A stretch of DNA of 64,000 nucleotides from Bacillus_I endophytica_A (lineage in GTDB: Bacteria; Bacillota; Bacilli; Bacillales; Bacillaceae_H): assembly GCF_026790145.1 (NCBI RefSeq), contig NZ_JALAMS010000001.1, positions 434,001 to 498,000 of the forward strand, written 5' to 3'. The notes beneath the pieces were generated by a model, which ran no database searches, was not told the origin of the DNA, and saw nothing but the letters and a program-made list of their open reading frames with translations. Below are positions 41,345-49,836 of the stretch, piece after piece. Position numbers and translations under genes: made by a program. Numbering within the stretch: position 1 is the first letter of the stretch; the number at the start of each line of letters is the position of its first letter.

Positions 41345-41803
41345 ATGGGAAAACTGTCGTTTCGTTCATATACAAATAAAGACTTCCCGTTTTTTCAGCA
41401 GTTAGTTTTGGCAAGCAAAGAATGGGAAAGTGAAGAATGCTCTGTAGAGAATCTCCCTGTTTACTTAAGAAAATATGAAATGCTTCAAGGCCATTGGACG
41501 ATATATGAACAAGATGGAGAAAAGGTAGGCCTCTCTTATAGCTTGCCTTGGGCGCCATCAAATGAAAAACCTTGGCTTGGCACACTACTTGTCAAAGAAT
41601 CACGAAGAGGACAAGGAATCGGAAAGGAAATTGTTACAAGAATTGCCGAGCATTTTCGGGGAAATCATAAAGCTTTTTTTTGTGCTTGTCCTGTTGAAAG
41701 AACAGGCTGGCTACAATTTCTGGCTTCGTGTGGCTTTGAGCAATTTAAAGTAGAAAAAAATGAGGAAGAAAAAGAATACGTTATTTTAGTTTATCCTCTT
41801 TAA
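41345..41803 (+). CDS. GNAT-family acetyltransferase
   Basis: 152 aa, ATG 41345, two bases after the suhB stop, so probably translationally coupled. Acetyl-CoA motif A is clear: WLGTLLVKESRRGQGIGKEIVTRIAEHF (RRGQGIG at about 89-95). The C-terminal half has the expected WLQFLASCGFEQFKVEKNEEE. Substrate unknown. No obvious functional link to suhB beyond co-transcription. Confidence 0.88.
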   Translation: MGKLSFRSYTNKDFPFFQQLVLASKEWESEECSVENLPVYLRKYEMLQGHWTIYEQDGEKVGLSYSLPWAPSNEKPWLGTLLVKESRRGQGIGKEIVTRIAEHFRGNHKAFFCACPVERTGWLQFLASCGFEQFKVEKNEEEKEYVILVYPL

Positions 41804-41805
41804 AA

Positions 41806-41844
41806 AAAGCTATAAAAAGGACAAAACGTCCTTTTTATAGCTTT
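41806..41844. terminator. Bidirectional terminator
   Basis: A 17-base arm from AAAGCTATAAAAAGGAC pairs perfectly with its complement around AAAAC. It overlaps the 3' end of ylaF. Confidence 0.85.
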
Positions 41845-42023
41845 CCAGCTTCACGAAGTTTCTTTTTTGTCGTAAAACCAAGTCCAATAATAACAATAAG
41901 TGCAACAATACAACCAATTACTCCAACAATGCTACCTTCTCCGAGAAAAACCCCAATTAACATAATTGATAGCGTTCCCAAGATTGCATATAAAAGTAAA
42001 CCCCATTTAATTGACTTCAACAT
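41835..42023 (-). CDS. ylaF: YlaF-like small membrane protein
   Basis: 62 aa from ATG 42023 (GGAGG upstream; TTG 42020 is equally possible). Two transmembrane helices (about 5-25 and 29-48) and a basic tail TTKKKLREAGKL. Size, topology, the GEGSIVGVIGCI centre and position before typA agree with B. subtilis YlaF. Function unknown. Confidence 0.75.
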   Translation of the reverse strand: MLKSIKWGLLLYAILGTLSIMLIGVFLGEGSIVGVIGCIVALIVIIGLGFTTKKKLREAGKL

Positions 42024-42102
42024 AAACCCTCCCAAATGTCCTTCATATTGTGAAGAATATCTTAAGTGTACCGAAAAACCGAAAGCATTTCTAGTTTCTT
42101 TA

Positions 42103-42111
42103 TGTTATAAT
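42103..42111 (+). promoter_or_regulatory. Extended -10 promoter element of typA
   Basis: TG-T-TATAAT is an extended -10 box about 80 bases before the start codon. The -35 region is poor, as is common with this class. Confidence 0.45.
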
Positions 42112-42191
42112 ATCCTAGGCATTAGCTTGATATGTGTGAAATTTGGATAAGCTAGTGAAGTATTTACACAAAAGTATGGGAGTTGAAGGGC

Positions 42192-44027
42192 TTGAACATT
42201 CGTCAAGACTTACGAAATATTGCAATTATTGCCCACGTAGACCATGGGAAAACAACACTTGTAGATCAGCTGTTGCATCAATCTGGAACGTTTCGTGCTA
42301 ACGAGCAAGTTCACGAACGTGCAATGGATTCAAATGATCTAGAACGTGAGCGAGGAATTACAATCCTAGCAAAAAATACGGGCATTCATTATAAAGATAA
42401 ACGTATTAATATTTTAGATACACCAGGACATGCTGACTTCGGTGGAGAAGTAGAACGTATCATGAAAATGGTAGATGGCGTTCTTCTGGTTGTCGATGCT
42501 TATGAAGGATGTATGCCTCAAACGCGTTTTGTACTTAAAAAAGCGCTAGAGCAAAATTTAACACCAATTGTTGTTGTAAACAAAATTGACCGTGACTTTG
42601 CTCGTCCAGCAGAAGTTGTGGACGAAGTAATCGATCTTTTAATCGAGCTTGATGCAACTGAAGAACAGCTTGAGTTTCCTGTTGTTTATGCATCAGCAAT
42701 TAACGGAACAGCAAGCCGCAATCCTGAAAAGCAGGATGAGAACATGGAAAGCTTATTTGATGCTATCATTGAGCACATTCCAGCACCTGTTGATAACAGT
42801 GAAGAACCGCTACAGTTCCAAATTGCGATGCTTGACTACAACGACTATGTAGGCCGTATTGGAGTTGGACGCGTTTTCCGCGGAACAATGAAAGTTGGTC
42901 AACAAGTTGCACTTATGAAAGTTGACGGTTCTGTTAAACAGTTCCGTGTAACAAAAATGTTTGGTTTTATCGGATTAAAACGCGTTGAGATTGAAGAAGC
43001 AAAAGCAGGAGATTTAATCGCTGTATCTGGAATGGAAGACATCAACGTTGGAGAAACTGTTTGTCCTGTAGATCATCAGGAAGCACTTCCTGTTCTTCGT
43101 ATTGATGAGCCAACTCTACAAATGACGTTCCTTGTGAACAACAGTCCTTTTGCTGGTAGAGAAGGTAAATTCGTAACAGCGCGTAAAATTGAAGAGCGCT
43201 TGATGTCAGAACTTGAAACAGACGTAAGTTTACGTGTTGATCCTACTGATTCTCCTGATGCTTGGGTTATTTCAGGACGCGGAGAGCTTCACCTTTCAAT
43301 TTTAATTGAAAACATGCGTCGTCAAGGTTACGAACTTCAAGTATCAAAACCAGAAGTTATCATCAAAGATATTGATGGTGTTCGTTCTGAGCCTGTTGAG
43401 CGCGTACAAATCGACGTACCAGAAGAGTACACAGGTTCAATTATGGAATCAATGGGAGCTCGTAAAGGTGAAATGTTAGATATGACAAACAACGGCAATG
43501 GCCAAGTTCGTCTAATCTTCATGGTACCTTCTCGTGGTCTTATCGGTTACACAACGGAATTTTTATCACTAACTCGCGGATACGGCATCATCAACCATAG
43601 CTTTGATAGCTATCAACCAATGCAAGCTGGCCAAGTTGGTGGACGTCGCCAAGGTGTGTTAGTATCAATGGAAACAGGTAAGGCTTCTTCATACGGAATT
43701 ATGCAAGTTGAAGAACGTGGCGTAATTTTTGTTGAGCCAAACACGGAAGTTTATGAAGGTATGATTGTTGGAGAACATTCTCGTGAAAACGATCTTGTTG
43801 TTAATATTTCAAAAACGAAGCATGCAACAAACGTTCGTTCTGCAACAAAAGACCAAACAGTAACAATGAAAAAACCTCGTATTATGTCTCTTGAAGAATC
43901 ATTAGAATATCTAAACGAAGACGAATATTGTGAAATTACACCAGAATCTATTCGTCTACGTAAGAAGATTCTAGATAAAAACGAGCGCGAAAAAGCAGCT
44001 AAAAAGAAAAAGCTTGCAAATAAATAA
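42192..44027 (+). CDS. typA: Ribosome-associated GTPase TypA/BipA
   Basis: 611 aa from TTG 42192, nine bases after GGGAG; TTG 42183 is too near. Translation-factor GTPase: G1 AHVDHGKTT, G2/switch I ERERGITI, G3 DTPGHADF, G4 NKIDRDFARP, then beta-barrel domain II, EF-G-like domains III and V (GRGELHLSILIENMRR, PSRGLIGY) and the BipA-specific C-terminal domain. It helps 50S subunit assembly and growth at low temperature. Near-identical to B. subtilis TypA (ylaG) and in the same place. Confidence 0.97.
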   Translation: MNIRQDLRNIAIIAHVDHGKTTLVDQLLHQSGTFRANEQVHERAMDSNDLERERGITILAKNTGIHYKDKRINILDTPGHADFGGEVERIMKMVDGVLLVVDAYEGCMPQTRFVLKKALEQNLTPIVVVNKIDRDFARPAEVVDEVIDLLIELDATEEQLEFPVVYASAINGTASRNPEKQDENMESLFDAIIEHIPAPVDNSEEPLQFQIAMLDYNDYVGRIGVGRVFRGTMKVGQQVALMKVDGSVKQFRVTKMFGFIGLKRVEIEEAKAGDLIAVSGMEDINVGETVCPVDHQEALPVLRIDEPTLQMTFLVNNSPFAGREGKFVTARKIEERLMSELETDVSLRVDPTDSPDAWVISGRGELHLSILIENMRRQGYELQVSKPEVIIKDIDGVRSEPVERVQIDVPEEYTGSIMESMGARKGEMLDMTNNGNGQVRLIFMVPSRGLIGYTTEFLSLTRGYGIINHSFDSYQPMQAGQVGGRRQGVLVSMETGKASSYGIMQVEERGVIFVEPNTEVYEGMIVGEHSRENDLVVNISKTKHATNVRSATKDQTVTMKKPRIMSLEESLEYLNEDEYCEITPESIRLRKKILDKNEREKAAKKKKLANK

Positions 44028-44075
44028 AGATAAGTGTGGCCTTAAAAGTTAATATTTAAAGGAGCGTGATTGATA

Positions 44076-44384
44076 ATGGGGGTAAGTGAACGCCTTCAGT
44101 TTTTTGCGAAGCTTTTTAAAGTGGACGAAAACCCCGAAGCGGGCATGTGGCTATTGTACTTTACCATTCTTTTGCTAGCCGTTGTTGTATACAATTTAGG
44201 TTTTGCGCGAAAGCTACCTATCATCAAGAACGTGATCATTTATGCATTACTAGCTTTTGGCTGCACAATTCTTACATTTTTCGGAGCCTTTTTACCTGTA
44301 GCAGAGGGCTTGCTCATTGCGGCTATTGTGCTTGGGGTCTACAAAGTGCGTTTGCATCAAGCAAAGAAAAACGAACAAATGTAA
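44076..44384 (+). CDS. ylaH: YlaH-like membrane protein
   Basis: 102 aa from ATG 44076 (GGAG 11 bases upstream; TTG 44070 is an alternative). Three transmembrane segments (WLLYFTILLLAVVVYNLGFA, NVIIYALLAFGCTILTFFGAF, GLLIAAIVLGVYKV) in the YlaH-like family. B. subtilis YlaH (105 aa) also follows typA. Unknown function. Confidence 0.9.
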   Translation: MGVSERLQFFAKLFKVDENPEAGMWLLYFTILLLAVVVYNLGFARKLPIIKNVIIYALLAFGCTILTFFGAFLPVAEGLLIAAIVLGVYKVRLHQAKKNEQM

Positions 44385-44389
44385 AAAAG

Positions 44390-44422
44390 CGGGATAGCGT
44401 TGTTGGACGTTATCCTGTTTTT
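44390..44422 (+). terminator. Terminator after ylaH
   Basis: CGGGATAGCG pairs with CGTTATCCTG (G-T wobbles) and is followed by five T. Confidence 0.65.
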
Positions 44423-44451
44423 ATAAGCAAAAACGTTGTTGAGGTGGAGAA

Positions 44452-44652
44452 ATGAGAGTTCAATGCGTAATTTGTGATGTAATTGAAACAATTGATAACG
44501 AATTACCGTTAGCCAAAAAAATTAGAAATCGTCCTATTCATACATATATGTGTCAAAGGTGTCATGACCGTATTACAAAGCGTACAGAAGAGCGAAAAGC
44601 AACGGGGAACTTTAAGCTTTATGAATCGAAAAAGGATGAAGATGAATGGTAA
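44452..44652 (+). CDS. ylaI: YlaI, small zinc-ribbon protein
   Basis: 66 aa, ATG 44452 with GAGGTGGAG upstream. Two Cys-x-x-Cys knuckles (CVIC at 5-8, CQRC at 34-37) separated by 25 residues form a predicted zinc ribbon; the rest is basic then acidic (ESKKDEDEW). Corresponds to B. subtilis YlaI (DUF2197). Function unknown; a nucleic-acid or ribosome contact is plausible but not shown. Confidence 0.9.
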   Translation: MRVQCVICDVIETIDNELPLAKKIRNRPIHTYMCQRCHDRITKRTEERKATGNFKLYESKKDEDEW

Positions 44653-44820
44653 AAATTTCAGATGTAAATGTAGTGTAAAAAAAGGTGAATAAGTAAGGGA
44701 ATTTTCTGAATTCTATTTTCATTTCTTCTAAAACACGTTATGATAAACATAATCTTTACTGATTGTTGTAAAGAGGTTGTAAGGCAACTATCAATCCTGT
44801 CAATGGAAGAGGTGGTAGAA

Positions 44821-44886
44821 ATGTCAAACAGAAACGTAGCATGTACATTTACGATGAAATTTATAAAAGTAGATAAAAACGCTTAG
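44821..44886 (+). CDS. Candidate 21-aa peptide ending inside a terminator
   Basis: ATG 44821 has AAGAGGTGG eight bases upstream. The peptide reads MSNRNVACTFTMKFIKVDKN plus Ala, and its TAG lies within the left arm of a strong terminator (44875-44916). A possible promoter is upstream: TTTTCA, 17 bases, TATGAT (about 44717-44745). It could be a tiny protein gene, or a small RNA. No similarity recognised. Confidence 0.45.
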   Translation: MSNRNVACTFTMKFIKVDKNA

Positions 44887-44916
44887 TCTTTGCATGGAAA
44901 AAGACTAAGCGTTTTT
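44875..44916. terminator. Bidirectional terminator before ylaJ
   Basis: A 17-base arm ending CGCTTAGTCTTT pairs perfectly with AAAGACTAAGCGTTTTT, loop of 8. Confidence 0.9.
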
Positions 44917-44917
44917 A

Positions 44918-45517
44918 TTATTCTTTATCTTGAAGTTCATTATTAGATTGATCGTTCTGTTCTTTTTGTAGTTCTTGCTGATTTTGTTCATTCAAGCGAT
45001 CATTATTTGTATTTGTTTCATTCGGATGTTTTTGTCGTATTTCATTAGCCATTTCAGGTACAAAACGATCTACAATTGCTGCGAGTTCGTCGAGAACGCC
45101 TGTTACAGGACGTCCGTTTCTAATTTCTTGTGCCATCCCTTGTAAACGAGAGAACGTATCAGGATCAGCAATAACAACAGCATTCGCACCATTTGGGTCG
45201 TGTTTAAGGCTTTCAGCAACGGCATACTTGATAGAACTTACTTCTGAACGATCAAGGTCACCTCCAACATCGATGCCAACTATAGCGTATCTTCCAACAA
45301 CAACGGCTGTTGCACGTTCAACTTTCGGGACGTCTGTTGCAAGGTTTATCAGCCGTTGGGAGATAGCGTTATTTGATTGTTGTTCTTCAGGTTGGGGAGT
45401 TGTATTTTTTACTCGTACTAAATTATCATTGTTTCTTTCATCGTTTGCTGCACTGTTATTTTGACAGCCTGTTAGAAATACTACAAGTAGTACAAGCCAC
45501 ATAAAGTATTTTTGCAT
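44918..45517 (-). CDS. ylaJ: Sporulation lipoprotein YlaJ (YhcN/YlaJ family)
   Basis: 199 aa from ATG 45517 (AAAGGAGAG upstream). Signal peptide with lipobox LTGC at residues 15-18, then an Asn/Gln/Asp-rich linker, the YhcN/YlaJ domain (ATDVPKVERATAVVVGRYAIVGIDVGG, about 65-150), and a Gln/Asn-rich C-terminal tail. Family members are spore cortex/inner membrane lipoproteins that influence germination. Divergent from phoH as in B. subtilis. Confidence 0.92.
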   Translation of the reverse strand: MQKYFMWLVLLVVFLTGCQNNSAANDERNNDNLVRVKNTTPQPEEQQSNNAISQRLINLATDVPKVERATAVVVGRYAIVGIDVGGDLDRSEVSSIKYAVAESLKHDPNGANAVVIADPDTFSRLQGMAQEIRNGRPVTGVLDELAAIVDRFVPEMANEIRQKHPNETNTNNDRLNEQNQQELQKEQNDQSNNELQDKE

Positions 45518-45755
45518 ACAGCAATCTCTCCTTTTATAGTGCGTAATATGGCGATGAGACCTTTTTAAAACTTCTTTGAACATATAGCTAGCATAGGAAC
45601 AATGGCTTTTCTAAATTATTGTCTGTTCATTCTTCTATCTTTATGCATGGCTACATATAGTAAAAGAAGTAGAGGATTATTGTCATATTACATAGAAAGG
45701 TGAGAGTATCGGGTACTTATTCTTCAAAGAAGACAAATGGAGGGGGCAAAAACCT

Positions 45756-47084
45756 TTGAAAAAGATTTATGTGTTAGATACGAACGTACTATTACAAGAT
45801 CCACACTCTATTTTCTCTTTTAAAGATAATGAAGTCGTTATTCCAGCTGTTGTACTGGAAGAAGTCGATTCTAAAAAGAGATATATGGATGAAGTAGGGA
45901 GAAATGCCAGACAAGTATCTAAACTTATCGATGGTTTTCGTCAGCATGGCCGACTTCATGAGAAAATTCCGTTAGAAAATGGAGGTTCACTGCGGATTGA
46001 GCTTAATCATCGGTCATTTCATCAACTTCAAGAAGTATTTGTAGAGAAAACAAACGACAATCGCATTCTTGCAGTCGCAAAAAATCTCTCTCTTGAGGAA
46101 GAAACAAAAGAAGAAGGAAGACAGGTTATCCTTGTTAGTAAAGATACGCTTGTACGTGTCAAAGCAGATGCGATTGGTCTTTTAGCAGAGGACTTTTTAA
46201 GCGATCGAGTTGTCGAAGTAAACCACCTTTACTCCGGTTTTCTTGATCTTTACATTCCAAAAGACGAGCTTAATCGTTTTTACGAACAAGGTGAGCTTAG
46301 CTTATCACAGTGGGCAAATCATCCGTTCTATCCACATCAATTTGTTGTGATGAAAGATGCATTTGGAGGCTCTGGTTCTGCTGTTGGGATTGTTGATTCA
46401 ACAGGAGAGAAAGTGAAAAAGTTATTGTTTGATTATGAGCATATTTGGGGAGTGAAACCGAGGAACGTTCAGCAGACAATGGCGCTTGAACTTTTGCTCC
46501 GAGATGATATACCCCTTATTACCCTTATCGGTAAAGCAGGAACAGGTAAAACGCTTTTAGCATTGGCATCAGGTCTTATGCAAACAGAAGATTTGGGGTA
46601 TTATAAAAAATTGCTTGTTGCTAGACCAATTGTTCCAGTAGGGAAAGATTTAGGGTTTCTACCAGGAGAAAAACAAGAAAAGCTCAGACCATGGATGCAG
46701 CCTATTTATGATAACTTGGAATATCTATTCAATACGAAAAAACCTGGAGAGCTTGACGCTATTTTAGCAGGAATGGGTTCTATCGAAGTAGAAGCTTTAA
46801 CATATATAAGAGGAAGAAGTATTCCAGATCAGTTCATCATTATTGATGAAGCCCAAAACTTATCTAAACATGAAGTGAAAACGATTTTAACTCGTGTTGG
46901 AGAAGGAAGTAAAATTGTTCTTATGGGAGATCCTGCCCAAATTGATCATCCATATTTAGATGAATACAACAATGGGTTAACGTATGTACTAGAAAGATTT
47001 AAAGAACAAAAAGTAGCCGGTCACGTACAGCTTGTGAAAGGAGAGCGGTCTGAACTCGCGCAGCTAGCTGCTGATCTTTTGTAA
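45756..47084 (+). CDS. phoH: PIN domain-PhoH ATPase (PhoH2, YlaK)
   Basis: 442 aa, TTG 45756 with GGAGGGGG upstream. Residues 1-140 are a PIN nuclease domain (YVLDTNVLLQDP, with acidic residues at DEVGRN and NDNRIL). About 230-442 is a PhoH ATPase with Walker A GKAGTGKT and Walker B FIIIDEAQN. PhoH2 proteins from other bacteria are RNA helicases with associated RNase activity. The fusion is complete. Matches B. subtilis YlaK (442 aa). Confidence 0.94.
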   Translation: MKKIYVLDTNVLLQDPHSIFSFKDNEVVIPAVVLEEVDSKKRYMDEVGRNARQVSKLIDGFRQHGRLHEKIPLENGGSLRIELNHRSFHQLQEVFVEKTNDNRILAVAKNLSLEEETKEEGRQVILVSKDTLVRVKADAIGLLAEDFLSDRVVEVNHLYSGFLDLYIPKDELNRFYEQGELSLSQWANHPFYPHQFVVMKDAFGGSGSAVGIVDSTGEKVKKLLFDYEHIWGVKPRNVQQTMALELLLRDDIPLITLIGKAGTGKTLLALASGLMQTEDLGYYKKLLVARPIVPVGKDLGFLPGEKQEKLRPWMQPIYDNLEYLFNTKKPGELDAILAGMGSIEVEALTYIRGRSIPDQFIIIDEAQNLSKHEVKTILTRVGEGSKIVLMGDPAQIDHPYLDEYNNGLTYVLERFKEQKVAGHVQLVKGERSELAQLAADLL

Positions 47085-47091
47085 AATAAAA

Positions 47092-47116
47092 CCGTTTCCT
47101 CATGTAGAGGAAACGG
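47092..47116 (-). terminator. Terminator of ylaL (minus strand), possibly also used by phoH
   Basis: CCGTTTCCTC-ATGTA-GAGGAAACGG. The T-rich tail is on the minus-strand side. Confidence 0.75.
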
Positions 47117-47123
47117 AGCTTAA

Positions 47124-47597
47124 TTAACGAACTTGAAATTCTGTAACGTGTGTTGCTTCTGTTGTGCCATCGCTTTTTAGAAGATGAACAGGGCCATCAT
47201 CTTTTAGCGGTTTGCCATCTTTTGAAAAGGCTAACAAATAGCTATAGGCTTCTTCAAGCGGTACAATGACTTCACCCTTTTGAGTTATAACGGCAAGCTC
47301 ACAAGCCTCACTGAGCGGCTCAGCATTTTTTAAAAAATGAGAAAGGTGAATAGCAAATGATCCTGTTAAAATACGTTCACGTTCGTATTTACGTTCAGAT
47401 TTCAAAGTAGGAGGAGAAACGTTTCCTTCACTAATTTCACGAGACCACTGTCTTGCTGTTAATTCATTTGAATCGCTTTCATCATTTTGACTTTTAAGCG
47501 TTTGTCTTTCAACTTTGCGGTCATCAAAAATCCAGACGCTTGGATCTAATGTAATTGGATAAGATACTTTTCCTTTTAAGATGATAATATCATTCAC
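47124..47597 (-). CDS. ylaL: YlaL-like protein
   Basis: 157 aa, GTG 47597 with AAAGGGAG upstream. Starts NDIIILKGKVSYPITLDPSVWIFDDRK and ends VHLLKSDGTTEATHVTEFQVR; in between lies a charged linker (residues 32-65). Mostly beta strands, no membrane segment. Length and position between phoH and ylaN agree with B. subtilis YlaL. Some databases name relatives peptidyl-prolyl isomerase, but I see no cyclophilin, FKBP or parvulin signature, so I would not use that name. Confidence 0.82.
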   Translation of the reverse strand: MNDIIILKGKVSYPITLDPSVWIFDDRKVERQTLKSQNDESDSNELTARQWSREISEGNVSPPTLKSERKYERERILTGSFAIHLSHFLKNAEPLSEACELAVITQKGEVIVPLEEAYSYLLAFSKDGKPLKDDGPVHLLKSDGTTEATHVTEFQVR

Positions 47598-47795
47598 TAT
47601 GAAAAACTCCCTTTGTTTACAATAATTAATCTCCGCTCTTTTAGTATAAAGAACAAGAACAAAGCTGTCATCTTCAAATTGTGAATGTTCTTAATAAATC
47701 AACGATCTTCGTTAGAAGCCTATTTTATGAATGTTAAAAGACTTTTATTTTTTAAAATTGTTCATTGTAATTTAGAATGAACTACTTGTTTTTTC

Positions 47796-47824
47796 TTGCA
47801 ATTTAGTTCGTTTAACTGTATGAT
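47796..47824 (+). promoter_or_regulatory. Promoter of ylaN
   Basis: TTGCAA (47796-47801), 17 bases, TATGAT (47819-47824). The remainder of the 47598-47867 gap shows nothing else. Confidence 0.7.
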
Positions 47825-47867
47825 TTATAGATAGAATAGGAAATCGCTCGGGAACGGAGGGATTAAT

Positions 47868-48149
47868 TTGACGCCTGAGGTTGCAGTAGATCATCGTGAA
47901 AGAGCATACGCACTGCTAAAGGCGGATGCGGAGAAGATTTTGAAGCTTATTCAAGTTCAAATGGATAACTTAACAATGCCGCAATGTCCTCTTTATGAAG
48001 AGGTTTTAGATACGCAAATGTTTGGCTTATCACGTGAGATTGACTTTGCGGTAAGACTTCATCTTATCGAGGAAGATAAGGGGAAGCAACTATTAGATCG
48101 CCTAGAACGTGAACTATCAGCCCTACATGAAGCCTTTACAAAAAAATAA
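47868..48149 (+). CDS. ylaN: YlaN family protein (UPF0358)
   Basis: 93 aa, TTG 47868 after GGAGG. The core VDHRERAYALLKADAEKILKLIQVQMDNLTMPQCPLYEEVLDTQMFGLSREIDFAVRL is almost unchanged from B. subtilis YlaN (93 aa). In B. subtilis and Staphylococcus it is needed when iron is scarce and has been linked to the Fur regulator. That is of interest here because ykuN-ykuO in the same window carries Fur boxes. Confidence 0.94.
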   Translation: MTPEVAVDHRERAYALLKADAEKILKLIQVQMDNLTMPQCPLYEEVLDTQMFGLSREIDFAVRLHLIEEDKGKQLLDRLERELSALHEAFTKK

Positions 48150-48156
48150 GAAATAT

Positions 48157-48195
48157 AAAAACTCAAACTTAGGCTCAGTCGGTTTGAGTTTTTAT
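48157..48195 (+). terminator. Terminator of ylaN
   Basis: AAAAACTCAAAC pairs with GTTTGAGTTTTT around a 13-base loop. Confidence 0.8.
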
Positions 48196-48463
48196 CATTT
48201 TACGTTATAAGAGGGCAATAATCCCTAGTTTCGTTCTCTCTCATTCAAAAGTAGGAGATTTCTTATTTCATACATAAAGGAATTTGTGCCTAAAAGGAAG
48301 AAAAGATAAAAATAAGAACTTTTTGTCTATAGTGCTCAACTTTCAAAAGGACAGGTTTTAGGCTTACTTAGAAAGGGATATACCCTACACACATGCTGCA
48401 CCTTACTTATAACACAGACAACTTTTTCATCTCAACGATGTTGAAGGGACGAGGGAAGAGACT
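48196..48463 (+). other. Upstream region of ftsW
   Basis: About 270 bases without a gene or a clear promoter. It ends in the GGGACGAGGG ribosome site of ftsW. Confidence 0.4.
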
Positions 48464-49654
48464 ATGTTTAAAAAGATGTTTCGAAACTATGACTATTCAA
48501 TTATTATTGCGCTTGTTCTTCTGTGCTCAATTGGTCTTGTAATGGTTTACAGTGCAAGCGTGATTACAGCTGTTTCAAGATATGATTTTGCACCAGATCA
48601 CTTCTATCAAAGGCAGAAACTTTCGTTGATTATTGGAGCGCTCGTGTTTTTTGTGACGATGATTGTTCCATATCAGCTTTATGCTCGCTTTATTAAAGGA
48701 ATATTAGCGCTCGTTGTTGTTGGACTCTTTCTCGTGAGTTTATTTGGGCATGTTTCGAACAATGCCGCAAGTTGGCTACGTTTTGGAGGCTTGAGTATTC
48801 AGCCTTCTGAATTTGTAAAACTTGCCATTGTCCTCTATTTGGCAATGGTGCTTGAAAAACGTCAGCCATATCTTAATGATTTTAAAAGAGCATTTACAGG
48901 ACCGGTTTTAATCATTATATTTTTAACTGGATTAATTGCTGTTCAACCGGATTTTGGGACAGCCATGATTGTATTAGGGATTGCTGCTGCTGTTCTTCTT
49001 TGTTCAGGTATTAATAAGTACACATTTAGAAAGTTTTTGGCTCTCGGGATTGGGTGTATTCTTGTTATCCTGCCAATAGCTTGGATGACAGGCTATATCT
49101 CACCAACAAGAATTGCCCGTGTTACAACAATGTTAGATCCATTCAAAGATGCATCAGGAGAAGGGTTTCAGCTTGTTAATGCATATATAGCGATGGGCTC
49201 TGGAGGATTTTTTGGAGCTGGTCTTGGCCAAAGTGTGCAAAAGTACGGCTATCTTCCAGAATCACATACAGATGCCATTATTGCGATTATTGCAGAGGAA
49301 TTAGGATTTGTTGGTGTAGCTACGGTCTTATTTCTCCTTGCATTTATTATTATTAAAACATTGCTTCTCGCTAAAAAATGTCAAGATGTATATGGAAGTT
49401 TAATTTGTATTGGAATTGCTACAACAATTGGAATTCAGGCTTTTTTCAATTTAGGTGGAATTACAGGTGTTATTCCCCTTACAGGTGTTCCACTTCCTTT
49501 TGTAAGCTACGGAGGAACATCAATTTTACTTTTACTAGCCTCAATGGGAATTGTTGTTAATATATCTATGTTTACAAATTATCGAAGTAAGAAAGCAGAA
49601 GGAGAAGAATCCCTTTTGCGAGCTGTAGATTCAAAGGAAGAGAGCTCTTTTTGA
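48464..49654 (+). CDS. ftsW: Septal peptidoglycan polymerase FtsW (SEDS family)
   Basis: 396 aa, ATG 48464. Ten transmembrane helices. SEDS signatures: MVYSAS in helix 1-loop, WLRFGGLSIQPSEFVKLAIVLYLA, the catalytic Asp region VQPDFGTAMI, LVNAYIAMGSGGFFGAGLGQSVQKYGYLPESHTDAIIAIIAEELGFVG, and PFVSYGGTSI near the C-terminus. Polymerises lipid II with its class B PBP partner at division. In B. subtilis it lies directly before pycA, as here. Confidence 0.95.
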   Translation: MFKKMFRNYDYSIIIALVLLCSIGLVMVYSASVITAVSRYDFAPDHFYQRQKLSLIIGALVFFVTMIVPYQLYARFIKGILALVVVGLFLVSLFGHVSNNAASWLRFGGLSIQPSEFVKLAIVLYLAMVLEKRQPYLNDFKRAFTGPVLIIIFLTGLIAVQPDFGTAMIVLGIAAAVLLCSGINKYTFRKFLALGIGCILVILPIAWMTGYISPTRIARVTTMLDPFKDASGEGFQLVNAYIAMGSGGFFGAGLGQSVQKYGYLPESHTDAIIAIIAEELGFVGVATVLFLLAFIIIKTLLLAKKCQDVYGSLICIGIATTIGIQAFFNLGGITGVIPLTGVPLPFVSYGGTSILLLLASMGIVVNISMFTNYRSKKAEGEESLLRAVDSKEESSF

Positions 49655-49663
49655 AAAAAACAG

Positions 49664-49730
49664 TGAATAACATGTCGAAAAACCACGAAATGTAAGCGTA
49701 CATTTTCGTGGTTTTTTGACATGTTATTCA
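49664..49730. terminator. Very long terminator-like hairpin between ftsW and pycA
   Basis: Arms of 31 and 32 bases (TGAATAACATGTCGAAAAA... against its complement) pair with one mismatch and one bulge around AGCG. T runs occur inside the arm, not at its end. It probably ends ftsW transcripts, but it is much longer than the other terminators here. Confidence 0.8.
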
Positions 49731-49749
49731 GAAAATTTACACATAACCC

Positions 49750-49778
49750 TTGTGAGCATTAAAAAGTTCAAGTAATAT
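49750..49778 (+). promoter_or_regulatory. Promoter of pycA
   Basis: TTGTGA (49750-49755), 17 bases, TAATAT (49773-49778), 60 bases before the start codon. Confidence 0.65.
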
Positions 49779-49836
49779 ATCTTCATATAGCAAATTTTTT
49801 GATGTAAAGTTTTTGATGTAAAGGGGAGAGGGTAAA

